DNA from: Serratia rhizosphaerae
GTDB taxonomy: Bacteria > Pseudomonadota > Gammaproteobacteria > Enterobacterales > Enterobacteriaceae
Assembly (NCBI RefSeq): GCF_009817885.1
Contig: NZ_CP041764.1
Span: 930,001-994,000, forward strand
DNA: 64,000 nt
Direction: 5' to 3'
The position numbers were made by a program, and so were the translations under genes. A model generated the notes under the pieces. That model was not told the origin of the DNA and searched no databases. It saw only the letters and a program-made list of their open reading frames with translations. Shown piece by piece: positions 52,009 through 60,907 of this stretch. How positions within the stretch are numbered: position 1 is the first letter of the stretch; every line of letters starts with the position of its first letter.

Positions 52009-52959
52009 TTAACCATCTCGGCTCTGACATTGAAAGTTCTGCAGGATTAATTGGAAGCACTCGTCAATTAACGGTGAGCGTATTCCCTGCCTGGCGCGCA
52101 TCAGTGCGACGCTGCGGCTCAGCAGCGGTTGTTGTAAATGGACCAGCGCTAATTCATCATCATGCAAATGCCTAGTATACAACTGCGGCAAAATGGCTAC
52201 CGCTAATTGCGAACGCACCAGCCCATATAAGGTCTCCAGAAAATCGACCTGATAACGGGGAGCGAAATTAAGCCGATGGGTTTCCGCCAGCGCCGTCACC
52301 AACCGGCTGACGTTCCCTTTGGAAAAGAGCGCAATATCCCGGCCGATTAACTGTCGCCAGGGCACATGATGAGATTCCGCCAGGGGATCGTCGCGGTGCG
52401 CCACCACGATAAACGGGTCTTCCAGCAACGGGTGAATTTCCAGCGTCGCCGGTACCGAACGGTCAAGTGCGCCGATGCCGAAGTCAATCTGCCCGTTGTC
52501 CAACTGCGTCAATAAAGAATCATTGGTCTGATCGTGATATTCCACGCGCAAACGGGGAAAATACTGCATCAATAATTGCGGCACCGCGGGAAACAAAAGG
52601 CTGCCCACCGACGGCACCAGGCCGATACGCAGCGTACCGTCGCCCCCGTCCAGCATAATTTTCTGCATATCATCAAACGACGCCTGCGCCACATTCAGCA
52701 ATCGTTCGGCATGCGGCAAAATCGCCGCCCCCAGCTCGGTTAATGTCACCGCCGACGCGGCGCGATTGACCAGCCGTCCGCCCAGCACCGATTCTATCTG
52801 TCGTAACGCACTGCTCAGAGCCGGCTGGCTGATCGCCAGGCGGTGCGCGGTATCGGTAAAATGCCGCAGCCTGGCCAACGTGACAAAATACTGAATCTGT
52901 TTCAGGGAAAGCGCGGGAAGCCGGCGCCAAGGTTCAAACATCGCAACTGTCCGCCACAT
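52009..52959 (-). CDS. LysR-family transcriptional regulator
   Basis: The product has 316 residues. The N-terminal winged helix-turn-helix is at about 16-75 (LKQIQYFVTLARLRHFTDTAHRLAISQPALSSALRQIE), followed by an effector-binding domain (LRIGLVPSVGSLLFPAVPQLL onwards). It is divergent from the adenine deaminase gene with 120 bases between. By the usual LysR arrangement it is therefore likely to control ade and the purine permease (inference). Neither possible start (52959, or 52941 six codons in) has a good binding site. The intergenic region contains a 14-bp palindrome with T-N11-A geometry. Confidence 0.85.
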   Translation of the reverse strand: MWRTVAMFEPWRRLPALSLKQIQYFVTLARLRHFTDTAHRLAISQPALSSALRQIESVLGGRLVNRAASAVTLTELGAAILPHAERLLNVAQASFDDMQKIMLDGGDGTLRIGLVPSVGSLLFPAVPQLLMQYFPRLRVEYHDQTNDSLLTQLDNGQIDFGIGALDRSVPATLEIHPLLEDPFIVVAHRDDPLAESHHVPWRQLIGRDIALFSKGNVSRLVTALAETHRLNFAPRYQVDFLETLYGLVRSQLAVAILPQLYTRHLHDDELALVHLQQPLLSRSVALMRARQGIRSPLIDECFQLILQNFQCQSRDG

Positions 52960-52966
52960 TACGGGG

Positions 52967-53008
52967 TAAACGTTTGCTACAGCATAAACGTTTCTTATCG
53001 CGCGATAA
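52967..53008. promoter_or_regulatory. Candidate operator region of the LysR-ade divergent promoters
   Basis: Two direct copies of TAAACGTTT lie at 52967-52975 and 52985-52993, 18 bp apart. The perfect inverted repeat TTATCGCGCGATAA follows at 52995-53008 and satisfies T-N11-A. The first TAAACGTTTGC also matches 9 of 12 fixed positions of the PurR consensus. Which protein binds which element is open. Confidence 0.5.
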
Positions 53009-53052
53009 AATAAATCATCTGTGCAAACTCCGCGCGCGCCCCTAGAGTAACA

Positions 53053-53072
53053 ACCCTGTCATTTTTCAGGGT
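53053..53072 (+). promoter_or_regulatory. Hairpin covering the ade ribosome binding site
   Basis: A 6-bp stem ACCCTG / CAGGGT (53053-53058, 53067-53072) with an 8-base loop contains the AGGG that should be the Shine-Dalgarno sequence of ade (ATG at 53080). It could dampen or gate translation. Confidence 0.4.
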
Positions 53073-53079
53073 AATTATC

Positions 53080-54867
53080 ATGACCGCCTCCTCCGCCAGC
53101 CTCCACGAACGTCAACGCGCCATTGCCGCCGCGCTGGGGAAGACGCCGTTCGATCTGTTGCTGACCAACGCCCGCATCGTCGATATGGCTACCGGCGAAA
53201 TTCGCCCGGCCGATGTCGGCATCGTCGGCGTGCTGATTGCCAGCGTACACCCCTGCGGCGCCTTCTCCGCCGCACACGATACGCATGATTTAAACGGCGC
53301 CTATCTCAGTCCGGGGTTGATCGATACCCATGTGCACGTTGAAAGCTCCCATTTACCGCCGGCGCGCTACGCGGAAATCGTTGTCGCACAAGGCACCACC
53401 ACCATCTTCTGGGACCCGCATGAGCTGGCCAACGTACTCGGCGTCGCCGGCGTACGTTACGCCATTGACGCCAGCCGCGATCTGCCGCTGCGGGTCATTT
53501 GCGCCGCACCGTCCAGCGTGCCGTCAACCCCCGGGCTGGAGATGTCCGGGGCGGATTTTGCCGGGCAGGAAATGGAAACCATGCTGGACTGGCCAGAGGT
53601 GGCCGGCGTCGCCGAAGTGATGGATATGCACGGCGTGCTCAACGGCAGCGAACGGATGATGGAGATCTTAAGCGCCGGCCTCAACAGCGGCAAACTGATT
53701 GAAGGCCATGCCCGCGGCCTGAGCGGTGCTGAGCTGCAGGCGTACCTCGCTGCCGGCGTCACCTCCGACCATGAGCTGACCTCGGCTGATGACGCACTGG
53801 AAAAACTGCGCGCCGGCCTGACGCTGGAAATTCGCGGCTCTCACCCTTATCTGCTGCCGGATATCGTCGCAGCGCTGAAAACCCTGCCGCACCTGTCGTC
53901 CCAGATCACCGTCTGCACCGATGACGTTCCGCCGGATACGCTGCTGGAAAAAGGCGGCATTATCGCCCTGCTGAATATGCTGATCGAGCACGGCCTGCCG
54001 GCGACTGACGCCCTGAGGATGGCAACGCTTAACGCCGCCATCCGCCTGCAACGCAACGATCTGGGGCTGATCGCCGCCGGGCGACGCGCCGATCTGGTGG
54101 TATTTGACACTCTGGAACAACTTTGCGCCCGCCGGGTATACGTTTCCGGGCGCTGCAGCGCCCAGCACGGCAAAATGCTGACGCCGGTGGCCGACAATCC
54201 GCAGCTCAGCGTACCGCGCGATACCCTGCGCCTGGCGCCGCCGGCGGCACAGGCGTTTGTCCTGAAGGTGCCAAACATCAGACACGGGCAGGCCACGCTG
54301 CGCCATATCAAAGGCGCGCGCTTTACCCAGTGGGGTGAAACCACGGTGGAGGTGCGTGACGGCCAGGTACAGCTGCCGGCCGGCTTCAGCCTGATCTGGG
54401 TGCAGCACCGTCACGGTCGCCATCAGGCGATACCGCAGCTGGCGCTGCTGGAAGACTGGGGAGAGCTGCGCGGCGCCATCGCCACCAGCTACTCTCACGA
54501 CTCGCATAACCTGGTGGTGCTGGGGCGCGATCCGCAGGATATGGCGGTTGCGGCCAACGCGCTGATCGCCAGCGGCGGCGGCATGGCGCTCAGCCAGAAC
54601 GGCGAAATACTGGCGCAGGTCGCCATGCCCATCGCCGGTATGCTGTCGGATCTGCCGCCCGCCGAGCTGGCACAGCAGTTCAAAAACCTGCGCGACCTTA
54701 GCGCCAAAATCGCCGACTGGGAACCGCCCTACCGGGTCTTCAAGGCCATCGAGGGCACCTGTCTGGCCTGTAACGCCGGGCCGCACCTGACCGATCTTGG
54801 CCTGACCGACGGCACCACGCGTCAGATTGTCGATCCGCTGGTCGCCTGCTGGGAAACGCCGGCCTGA
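53080..54867 (+). CDS. ade: Adenine deaminase
   Basis: A cytosolic metal-dependent amidohydrolase converting adenine to hypoxanthine plus ammonia, 595 residues (E. coli Ade 588). Metal-binding DTHVHVES is near 86-93, with GHARGLSG near 210, TSDHE near 230 and the DDVPPDTLLEKGG region near 285. A C-terminal Ade-specific domain (about 420-595) contains SYSHDSHNLVVLG. It is followed after 69 bases by a purine permease gene and is divergent from a LysR regulator. It is not in this position in E. coli, so it is part of an accessory block. Confidence 0.93.
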   Translation: MTASSASLHERQRAIAAALGKTPFDLLLTNARIVDMATGEIRPADVGIVGVLIASVHPCGAFSAAHDTHDLNGAYLSPGLIDTHVHVESSHLPPARYAEIVVAQGTTTIFWDPHELANVLGVAGVRYAIDASRDLPLRVICAAPSSVPSTPGLEMSGADFAGQEMETMLDWPEVAGVAEVMDMHGVLNGSERMMEILSAGLNSGKLIEGHARGLSGAELQAYLAAGVTSDHELTSADDALEKLRAGLTLEIRGSHPYLLPDIVAALKTLPHLSSQITVCTDDVPPDTLLEKGGIIALLNMLIEHGLPATDALRMATLNAAIRLQRNDLGLIAAGRRADLVVFDTLEQLCARRVYVSGRCSAQHGKMLTPVADNPQLSVPRDTLRLAPPAAQAFVLKVPNIRHGQATLRHIKGARFTQWGETTVEVRDGQVQLPAGFSLIWVQHRHGRHQAIPQLALLEDWGELRGAIATSYSHDSHNLVVLGRDPQDMAVAANALIASGGGMALSQNGEILAQVAMPIAGMLSDLPPAELAQQFKNLRDLSAKIADWEPPYRVFKAIEGTCLACNAGPHLTDLGLTDGTTRQIVDPLVACWETPA

Positions 54868-54936
54868 AGATAAACATAATAATGATGATGCCTACCCGGC
54901 CGTCGTGGTTCGGGTTACAAAACAGGAGAGCCTTAA

Positions 54937-56280
54937 ATGGCCGATAATTCAGTGAATGCTCCAGCACCGGGGAGCTGGTTACAACGACGTTTTCAACTGC
55001 ACGCCCGGCGCAGTACGGTTAAAAACGAGTGCCTGGCGGGCGTCACCGGTTTTCTGGCGGCCGCCTACCTGCTGGTGGTGATCCCCGGCCTGCTGGCGGT
55101 TGGCGGCATGGATAAAGGCGCGGCAACCACCGGTACGATTTTGGTCTTTGTCGCCGGTACGCTGCTGATGGCGTTTTACGGCAACCTGCCGTTTATCGTC
55201 GGGCCGGGCATCGGCGGTTCGGTCCTGGTCGGCGTGACGCTGGCCGGCAGTGAGGGCATCAGCTGGCAGATCGGGCTGGGGATCGCCTGCTGGTCAGGTA
55301 TCCTGTTTTTTGCGCTGACCCTGTTCGGGCTGCGGGAAGTGGTGACCCGTTCCGTACCGCAGTCGATAAAGCTAGGTCTGACCGCGTCGATTGGCCTGTT
55401 CGTCGCCGTGCTGGGCTTTCGTAACGCCGGGCTGGTGCTGGCCAACGCCAAATCCAACGCCCTGATGCTGGGGGATTTCACCGCGCCGGGAGCGCTGGTG
55501 GCGCTGGCCGGGCTGTTTTTAGCCATCGCCCTGCAGGCAAGAAAAATTCCCGGCGCTATCCTGTGGGCGATACTGTTCGCCACGCTGATCGGCATTCCGT
55601 TCGGCGTCACCCAGTTGCCCGCCCGTTTTATCGCCGCGCCGCACGCGCTGACGCCGGTTTGGGCGCAGGTGGATATGCTGGGGGCGCTGAATATCGCCTT
55701 CCTGCCGTTCCTGTTCGTCTTTTTCGCCTCCGAGTTCTTCTCCACCATGGGCACCACGCTGGCGGTCGGCGGCGAAGCCGGTCTGCTGGACGAACACGGC
55801 AATATGCCGCAGATCAACCGCCCCTTTATGGTGGACTCCATCGCCGCCGCGCTGGGTCCCTGGGTCGGTATTCCGGCGGCAACGGCGCTGATCGAATCTT
55901 CCGCCGCCGCTGAAGCCGGCGGTAAGACCGGGCTGACCTCGCTCGCCGCCGCCGTCATGTTCCTGCTGATGCTGCTCTTTACCCCGGTAGCGTTGATGAT
56001 CCCCAAAGAGGCGACCGCCCCGGCGCTGATTTTGATCGGGTTGAATATGTTCAGCGGGCTGCGCAAGGTCGATTTAGCCAACTTTACCGACGGCCTGCCG
56101 GTGCTGATGATGGTGATGATCACGCTGATCGCCAACAGCTTCGGCACCGGAATCGCCGGCGGGCTGCTGTTTTATATCATTATCAAGGCGATCGCCGGGA
56201 AATGGCGCGAGGTGCCGGCAGGCCTGTATCTGCTGGCAATCCCGCTGGTCTACTACTTCGCTACGCTGGTCAGGCATTAA
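54937..56280 (+). CDS. NCS2-family purine permease (AzgA/AdeQ-like)
   Basis: An inner-membrane nucleobase/proton symporter of 447 residues with about thirteen to fourteen segments. It belongs to the AzgA-like half of NCS2, with motifs VKNECLAGVTGFLAAAYLLVVIP near 28-50, FFASEFFSTMGTTLAVG near 262 and PAATALIESSAAAEAGGKTGLTSL near 309. It lies directly behind the adenine deaminase, so adenine or hypoxanthine uptake is the likely role (inference). AGGAG lies nine bases before the ATG. It ends at a hairpin terminator. Confidence 0.88.
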   Translation: MADNSVNAPAPGSWLQRRFQLHARRSTVKNECLAGVTGFLAAAYLLVVIPGLLAVGGMDKGAATTGTILVFVAGTLLMAFYGNLPFIVGPGIGGSVLVGVTLAGSEGISWQIGLGIACWSGILFFALTLFGLREVVTRSVPQSIKLGLTASIGLFVAVLGFRNAGLVLANAKSNALMLGDFTAPGALVALAGLFLAIALQARKIPGAILWAILFATLIGIPFGVTQLPARFIAAPHALTPVWAQVDMLGALNIAFLPFLFVFFASEFFSTMGTTLAVGGEAGLLDEHGNMPQINRPFMVDSIAAALGPWVGIPAATALIESSAAAEAGGKTGLTSLAAAVMFLLMLLFTPVALMIPKEATAPALILIGLNMFSGLRKVDLANFTDGLPVLMMVMITLIANSFGTGIAGGLLFYIIIKAIAGKWREVPAGLYLLAIPLVYYFATLVRH

Positions 56281-56286
56281 TCTCAG

Positions 56287-56310
56287 CGGCATCGGCGCAG
56301 GCCGATGCCG
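56287..56310 (+). terminator. Hairpin terminator after the purine permease
   Basis: A perfect 10-bp stem CGGCATCGGC / GCCGATGCCG (56287-56296, 56301-56310) with a GCAG loop begins six bases after the stop codon and is followed by TGGTTTAT. Confidence 0.65.
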
Positions 56311-56322
56311 TGGTTTATGGCG

Positions 56323-56343
56323 ATAAAAGGGCCGGTAGGCCCT
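56323..56343 (-). terminator. Terminator of the amino-acid permease gene
   Basis: On the minus strand the stem AGGGCC / GGCCCT (56338-56343, 56328-56333) with a TACC loop is followed by TTTTATC. It lies 16 bases after the permease stop. Confidence 0.65.
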
Positions 56344-56359
56344 CTAATTCCAAGCGGGG

Positions 56360-57781
56360 TTATAGACTGCGCTCTAAGGCAACATAGCGCGCTTCTTTCT
56401 TCTGTTTCATACGCCAGAACAGCCACAGCATAATAAACCACGCCGGCGTGGCGATAAGCGCCTTGCGGGTATCCGGATCAAACAGCATGATGAAGATGGT
56501 AAAGGCGAAGAACAGCAGCGTCACCCAGCTCATCAACACGCCCGCCGGCATTTTAAACATCGACCGCTCATGCAGTTCGGGGGACTTTTTGCGGTATGCC
56601 AGATAGGCGATCAGGATCATCATCCAGCTGTACACCACCATAATCGCGGCCAGCGTCGAGACGATGGTAAACAGCGTCATCACGTTGGGCACCAGGAACA
56701 GCAACAGCGTGCCGCTTAACATACAAAAACAGGAGAACAGCAGGCTGCGCACCGGGATGCGCGTGGTGCGCGACAGGATGCGAAACTGCCCGTGGGCATG
56801 CTTTTCCACCGACAGGCCGTACAGCATACGCGTACTGGAATAGACGCCGCTGTTCGCCGACGACATTGCCGACGTCAACGCGACAAAATTAATCATCGCC
56901 GCCGCCGCGGGCAAACCGGCCTTGTCAAACAGCGTCACAAAAGGGCTGCTATCCGGCGAGATCCCCGGCCATGAGGTCACGCCGATAATCACAATCATCG
57001 ACAGCAGATAAAAAATAATAATCCGCAGCGGCAGCGAGTTAATGGCGCGCGGCAGGATCTTCTGCGGATCTTTGGTTTCCGCGGTCATCGTCCCCAGCAG
57101 TTCAATACCGGTGCAGGAGAAGATCGCAATCTGAAAGCCCGCCAGAAAACCGGTGATGCCATGCGGCATAAACACCTGCGGATCGGTGATATGCGTCAGC
57201 GAGGCCTGCACGCCGTCCGGCGATGTCCAGCCGGAGGCAATCATCCAGCCGCCGGTCAGGATCAGCGCGATAATGGTGATAACCTTGATCAAGGCGAACC
57301 AGAACTCCGCCTCGCCAAACATTTTCACCGACAGCAGGTTAAACAGGCACAGCAGGCCAAGAGTGAATAACGCCGGGATCCAGGCCGACATTTCCGGAAA
57401 CCAATACTGCATATAGCTGCCGCACACTACCACGTCGGCAATGCAGGTCACCACCCAGCTCAGCCAGTAGGTCCAGCCTAAAAAGAAGCTGGCCCGCGGG
57501 CCGAGGTAATCACCGACAAAATCGGCAAACGAGCGGTAGTCCAGCTTTGACAGCAGCACCTCCCCCATCGCCCGCATCACCATATAGGTAAAAAAACCGA
57601 CCAGTACATAGATAAGCAGGATCGACGTGCCGGAGATGGCGATATTTCTGCCCGCCCCCATAAACAGGCCGGTGCCAATCGCGCCGCCAAGCGCGATCAT
57701 CTGGATATGACGCTCACCGAGGCCGCGCGTCAGTTTCTGCGGGGCAGACGTCGTCCGCCCTTCAGGTTTATGGTGTGTCAT
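56360..57781 (-). CDS. APC-family amino acid permease (CycA/AnsP-like)
   Basis: An inner-membrane amino acid/proton symporter of 473 residues with twelve segments. The N-terminal signature RHIQMIALGGAIGTGLFMGAG near 24-44 and FSCTGIELLGTMTAETKDPQK near 216-236 place it in the amino acid transporter (AAT) branch, nearest in pattern to the D-alanine/D-serine/glycine carrier. It lies 124 bases downstream of astB on the same strand. It may import arginine, ornithine or another substrate of the nearby catabolic genes; specificity cannot be read from the sequence. Confidence 0.82.
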   Translation of the reverse strand: MTHHKPEGRTTSAPQKLTRGLGERHIQMIALGGAIGTGLFMGAGRNIAISGTSILLIYVLVGFFTYMVMRAMGEVLLSKLDYRSFADFVGDYLGPRASFFLGWTYWLSWVVTCIADVVVCGSYMQYWFPEMSAWIPALFTLGLLCLFNLLSVKMFGEAEFWFALIKVITIIALILTGGWMIASGWTSPDGVQASLTHITDPQVFMPHGITGFLAGFQIAIFSCTGIELLGTMTAETKDPQKILPRAINSLPLRIIIFYLLSMIVIIGVTSWPGISPDSSPFVTLFDKAGLPAAAAMINFVALTSAMSSANSGVYSSTRMLYGLSVEKHAHGQFRILSRTTRIPVRSLLFSCFCMLSGTLLLFLVPNVMTLFTIVSTLAAIMVVYSWMMILIAYLAYRKKSPELHERSMFKMPAGVLMSWVTLLFFAFTIFIMLFDPDTRKALIATPAWFIMLWLFWRMKQKKEARYVALERSL

Positions 57782-57905
57782 GGCTATTCCTTCATCAATC
57801 TGGCAAAGCGAGATGCGGCGCGGCAGGGCGCAGCTGCAAACAGGTTGGTGATAGCGCAGTCAGCCAGGCGTATCGTCGCCGACCGCGTGATTCATTTCCG
57901 GCACC

Positions 57906-59270
57906 CTAGCGCTGGAAATCATAGATTGAGCCAAGGCGTAAAATTTGCGTGAGCTCGTCAAGCGCCTGCCGCACCTCATACAGCAGGTGGGGATCGGCCA
58001 GGTCGCGGGCGTGCAGCCGGTCGCGATAATGTTTTTCGACCCACTGCGTCAGGCGGTGATAGCGTTCATCATTCATCAGACTGGCGGCGTTGACGGCGGA
58101 CAGTTCGGCATCGTTCAACGCCACCCGCAGGCGCAGGCACGCCGGCCCACCGCCGTTGCGCATGCTCTCACGCAGATCGAATACCGCAACTTCATCAATG
58201 GGCGAGCGTCCGTCGCGTGTCAGATCGCTGAGGTATTCCCAGACGTTGGCGCGCTGGCGACACTCTTCCGGCACCACGATCAGCATTTTTCCGTCCGGCT
58301 TGCTGAGCAACTGGCTATTGAACAGGTATGAGGCCACCGCATCCTCCAGGCTGACCCGCTCCTGCGGCACCTCGACGTTGATAAACGGCAGTTCCAGCGC
58401 GTCGGCTTTTTCGCGCAGCGCCGCCAGCACCTCTTGCTGGTTCAGAAACGCATGCTGATGATGGAACAATACGTTACGGTTACTGACCGCAATCACATCG
58501 TTATGGAATACCCCGCTGTCGATGGCCGCCGGGTTCTGCTGCGCATAGAGCGTGTATTCCGGCTTCAGTTGATGCAGCCGCGCCACCGCCTGACAAGCCT
58601 CCAGCGTTTGACGGGCCGGATACCTGACCGGTGCCGGCCCGCCGCCAAAGGCGCGCCGGCCGTAAACGAACAGCTGCAGCCCCTGCTGGTTATAGTTCTG
58701 ACACAGCCGGTTATGGTTGGCCGCGCCTTCATCGCCGAAGTCGCTCTGCTGCGGCAGGGCCGCGTGATGGCAGAAGTAACGCTCATCGGCGAAGGTGGCG
58801 CGCAGAATCGCCGAGGTGACCGGCGCTTCCTGCGCACGGTGCAGTTTGTTATTCAGGTTGGCGACGGTGAAGTGCAGTTTGCCGTCCGCGCTGTCGGCCG
58901 ACGGGGAAACCGTGGCGGCATTGGCGGTCCACATCGATGAGGCCGAACCGTAGGCCGACAGCAGCTGCGGCGCGTCAGCAGCGGCGCGCTGCACAATCTG
59001 CGCATCCGTCCCCTGAAAGCCCAGCGCGCGCAACGCGGCAACATTGGGCCGCGGCTGCGGCGGCAGAATGCCCTGAATATATCCCCGGTCTGCCAGCGCT
59101 TTCATTTTATGCAGCCCCTGCAGCGCCGCCTGACGGGGGTTGGACAGCCCGTCGCGGTTGTTCTGCGAGGCTTCATTACCGACGGAAAGCCCGGCATAGT
59201 GATGCGTAGGCCCGACCAGGCCGTCAAAGTTGGCTTCAGCGCCCGACATCCACTGCGTTTTTACGGTCAT
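57906..59270 (-). CDS. astB: N-succinylarginine dihydrolase
   Basis: Second enzyme of the arginine succinyltransferase pathway: N2-succinylarginine to N2-succinylornithine plus 2 NH3 and CO2. It has 454 residues (E. coli 447), with an amidinotransferase-type pentein fold. Characteristic stretches are EANFDGLVGPTHHYAGLS, SSMWTANAATVSPSADS, NNGGGPACLRLRV-like RNGGGPACLRLRV (catalytic Cys near the end) and VFHNDVIAVSN. The start at 59270 (MTVKTQWMSGAEANFDG) has AGGAAAGAG upstream; the frame opens 29 codons earlier. It is 13 bases after astA, so co-transcribed. Confidence 0.94.
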   Translation of the reverse strand: MTVKTQWMSGAEANFDGLVGPTHHYAGLSVGNEASQNNRDGLSNPRQAALQGLHKMKALADRGYIQGILPPQPRPNVAALRALGFQGTDAQIVQRAAADAPQLLSAYGSASSMWTANAATVSPSADSADGKLHFTVANLNNKLHRAQEAPVTSAILRATFADERYFCHHAALPQQSDFGDEGAANHNRLCQNYNQQGLQLFVYGRRAFGGGPAPVRYPARQTLEACQAVARLHQLKPEYTLYAQQNPAAIDSGVFHNDVIAVSNRNVLFHHQHAFLNQQEVLAALREKADALELPFINVEVPQERVSLEDAVASYLFNSQLLSKPDGKMLIVVPEECRQRANVWEYLSDLTRDGRSPIDEVAVFDLRESMRNGGGPACLRLRVALNDAELSAVNAASLMNDERYHRLTQWVEKHYRDRLHARDLADPHLLYEVRQALDELTQILRLGSIYDFQR

Positions 59271-59283
59271 AAGCGTCTCTTTC

Positions 59284-60288
59284 CTAAGGGTTAAGTGTGA
59301 GCACGTGGAGCGGGTCCCGTTCGCCGCTTTGCAGCGCATCCAGCAACGGCTGGCCAAGCGTCTGCGCTTCTTCCGCCGCGATCAACAGCGCGCGGAAATG
59401 GGCAAACTGGTTATTAGCGACAATCACCGGCGATGTCGGATCGAGCGTCAGCTGATGCGCCGACGTACGTTGCACGCGGCGAATCGCCTTGAGCTTATCG
59501 GTTTCAGCCTCCAGCACCGGGCCGGCATCAAAAATATCGACCGACCCCTGCCAACTGAATCCCTCTTTTTCCAGGATCGCCCTGGCCGGCGTCGTTTGCG
59601 TGTGCACCTGCCCGATGGCTTGCTTGGCGCTGTCCGGCAGCAGAGAGACGTAAATCGGGTAGGACGGCATCAGTTCGGCAATGAAGGTTTTCATACCGCT
59701 GCCGCTGAGGCGGTCTGCTTCGGCAAAAGAAATAGCAAAAAAATGGTGGCCCAGCGCATCCCAGAAAGGCGAATGGCCGTTGTCATCAAGCAGCCCGCGC
59801 AGTTCGGCAAAAATATGGGAGGAGAACCAGCTTCTGAAGGCTGAAATAAACAGGAAGCGCGCCTTGGACAGCAGCAGCCCGTTACGATTTTTTTGATATT
59901 CCGGATCGAGGAACAGGGTGCAGAGTTCGCTGTGGCCGGTATGGTCATAGCTCAGATTGAGGAGTTCAAGGTCCTTATACACGCCCAGTTCTTTCGAGGC
60001 ACGCACCGTACGCTGCAGGCGGAAGTTATAGAACGGCTCATCCAGCCCTACCGCAACTTCAATCGCGCTGACGCCCGCCACGCACGCGCTCTCGGTGTCT
60101 TCCAGCACGAACAGAAACCCTTGCTGAGCGCGCGGTAACTTGCCGGCGAAGGTATCGATACTGCGGCGAATGCGTGCTTCCAGCCGCGCCCTGTCATTGG
60201 GCAACGACGTCAGCCCGACGCCCGCGCGTGATGCCAGCCGCATGATGCCATTCAGATCGTCTTCCCGAACGGGTCGAAAAATAATCAC
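59284..60288 (-). CDS. astA: Arginine N-succinyltransferase
   Basis: First step of ammonia-producing arginine catabolism: L-arginine + succinyl-CoA to N2-succinylarginine. It has 334 residues (E. coli AstA 344), a GNAT-like fold. Conserved stretches are FRPVREDDLNGIMRLA, GLTSLPNDRA, FVLEDTES, SELCTLFLDPEYQKNRNG and AELMPSYPIYVSLLP. The start is a GTG at 60288 (VIIFRPV) with GGGAG seven bases upstream. It is first of astA-astB-permease. The downstream enzymes astC, astD and astE are not in the window. Confidence 0.93.
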   Translation of the reverse strand: MIIFRPVREDDLNGIMRLASRAGVGLTSLPNDRARLEARIRRSIDTFAGKLPRAQQGFLFVLEDTESACVAGVSAIEVAVGLDEPFYNFRLQRTVRASKELGVYKDLELLNLSYDHTGHSELCTLFLDPEYQKNRNGLLLSKARFLFISAFRSWFSSHIFAELRGLLDDNGHSPFWDALGHHFFAISFAEADRLSGSGMKTFIAELMPSYPIYVSLLPDSAKQAIGQVHTQTTPARAILEKEGFSWQGSVDIFDAGPVLEAETDKLKAIRRVQRTSAHQLTLDPTSPVIVANNQFAHFRALLIAAEEAQTLGQPLLDALQSGERDPLHVLTLNP

Positions 60289-60907
60289 TACTGCGCTCCC
60301 TAACCAAGCTGACGGAACGTGGCAACACGTCCGGCAGGAATAAAAAAAGCGGGTAAAAAGCACCAACCGCGTCTTCGTTCCCCCCTATTGCATCGCGCTC
60401 CTTTCCATGATGAATGCCCACAGTCAACCCGCCGGCGGCCCGGGTAAACGGGACGCTGCATACGTTTTTTAATGCACGCCTACCCGTTGCGCTGAGAGAA
60501 GAATTCATCGCGACTGAGAGGGAACAGGAAAAACCAGACGGTTAGCAGGTCATTACCAATACCTTTTTGGTTGCGTACCTTAATGCTGTGTCTGCTAACG
60601 AAATAAAGTCAATACGAAATAACATCAATTTATTCACTTTTTGATAACCTTCAATATTCTGAAAAATAGACATAATCTCACGACATATTCACTAAATAGC
60701 GCACAAAGTGAATAAATATGCGATGTATGTGGGCGATAGAAATGACTTTTTATTCATTTAATCATGCTGCCAGGCGGCTTAAATACAGTTATTTCCTCTG
60801 CCGGGAGATAGCATATTTTTAAAATAGTGTTAACGTTAAGCGCGTACCGTTCATTGCACTAACTTTCCACGTCTACACAACATAATTTTTGGTAAAACAG
60901 GCCTATT
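60289..60907. other. 619-base AT-rich regulatory gap between astA and the glutamate dehydrogenase gene
   Basis: No coding frame is supported. The stretch is much more AT-rich than its flanks from 60540 on and carries four TATTCA/TGAATA-type half sites at 60631, 60686, 60708 and 60751, one of them part of a near-complete ARG box. It must hold the divergent promoters of astA and the dehydrogenase; I could not assign them with confidence. Confidence 0.6.
60741..60758. promoter_or_regulatory. ARG-box-like ArgR binding site
   Basis: AATGACTTTTTATTCATT fits the 18-bp ArgR consensus (TGAAT-WWWW-ATTCA core) at 13 of 14 core positions. A weaker site, TGAATAAATATGCG (12 of 14), lies at 60709-60722. 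ArgR is known to activate ast operons in enterobacteria. The usual adjacent second box three bases away is not seen. Confidence 0.6.

Noticed and set aside
60660..60790. CRISPR-like repetition of TATTCA motifs
   Set aside because: Only short half sites with irregular spacing are present, with no repeat units of 20 bases or more; ArgR half sites explain them better.
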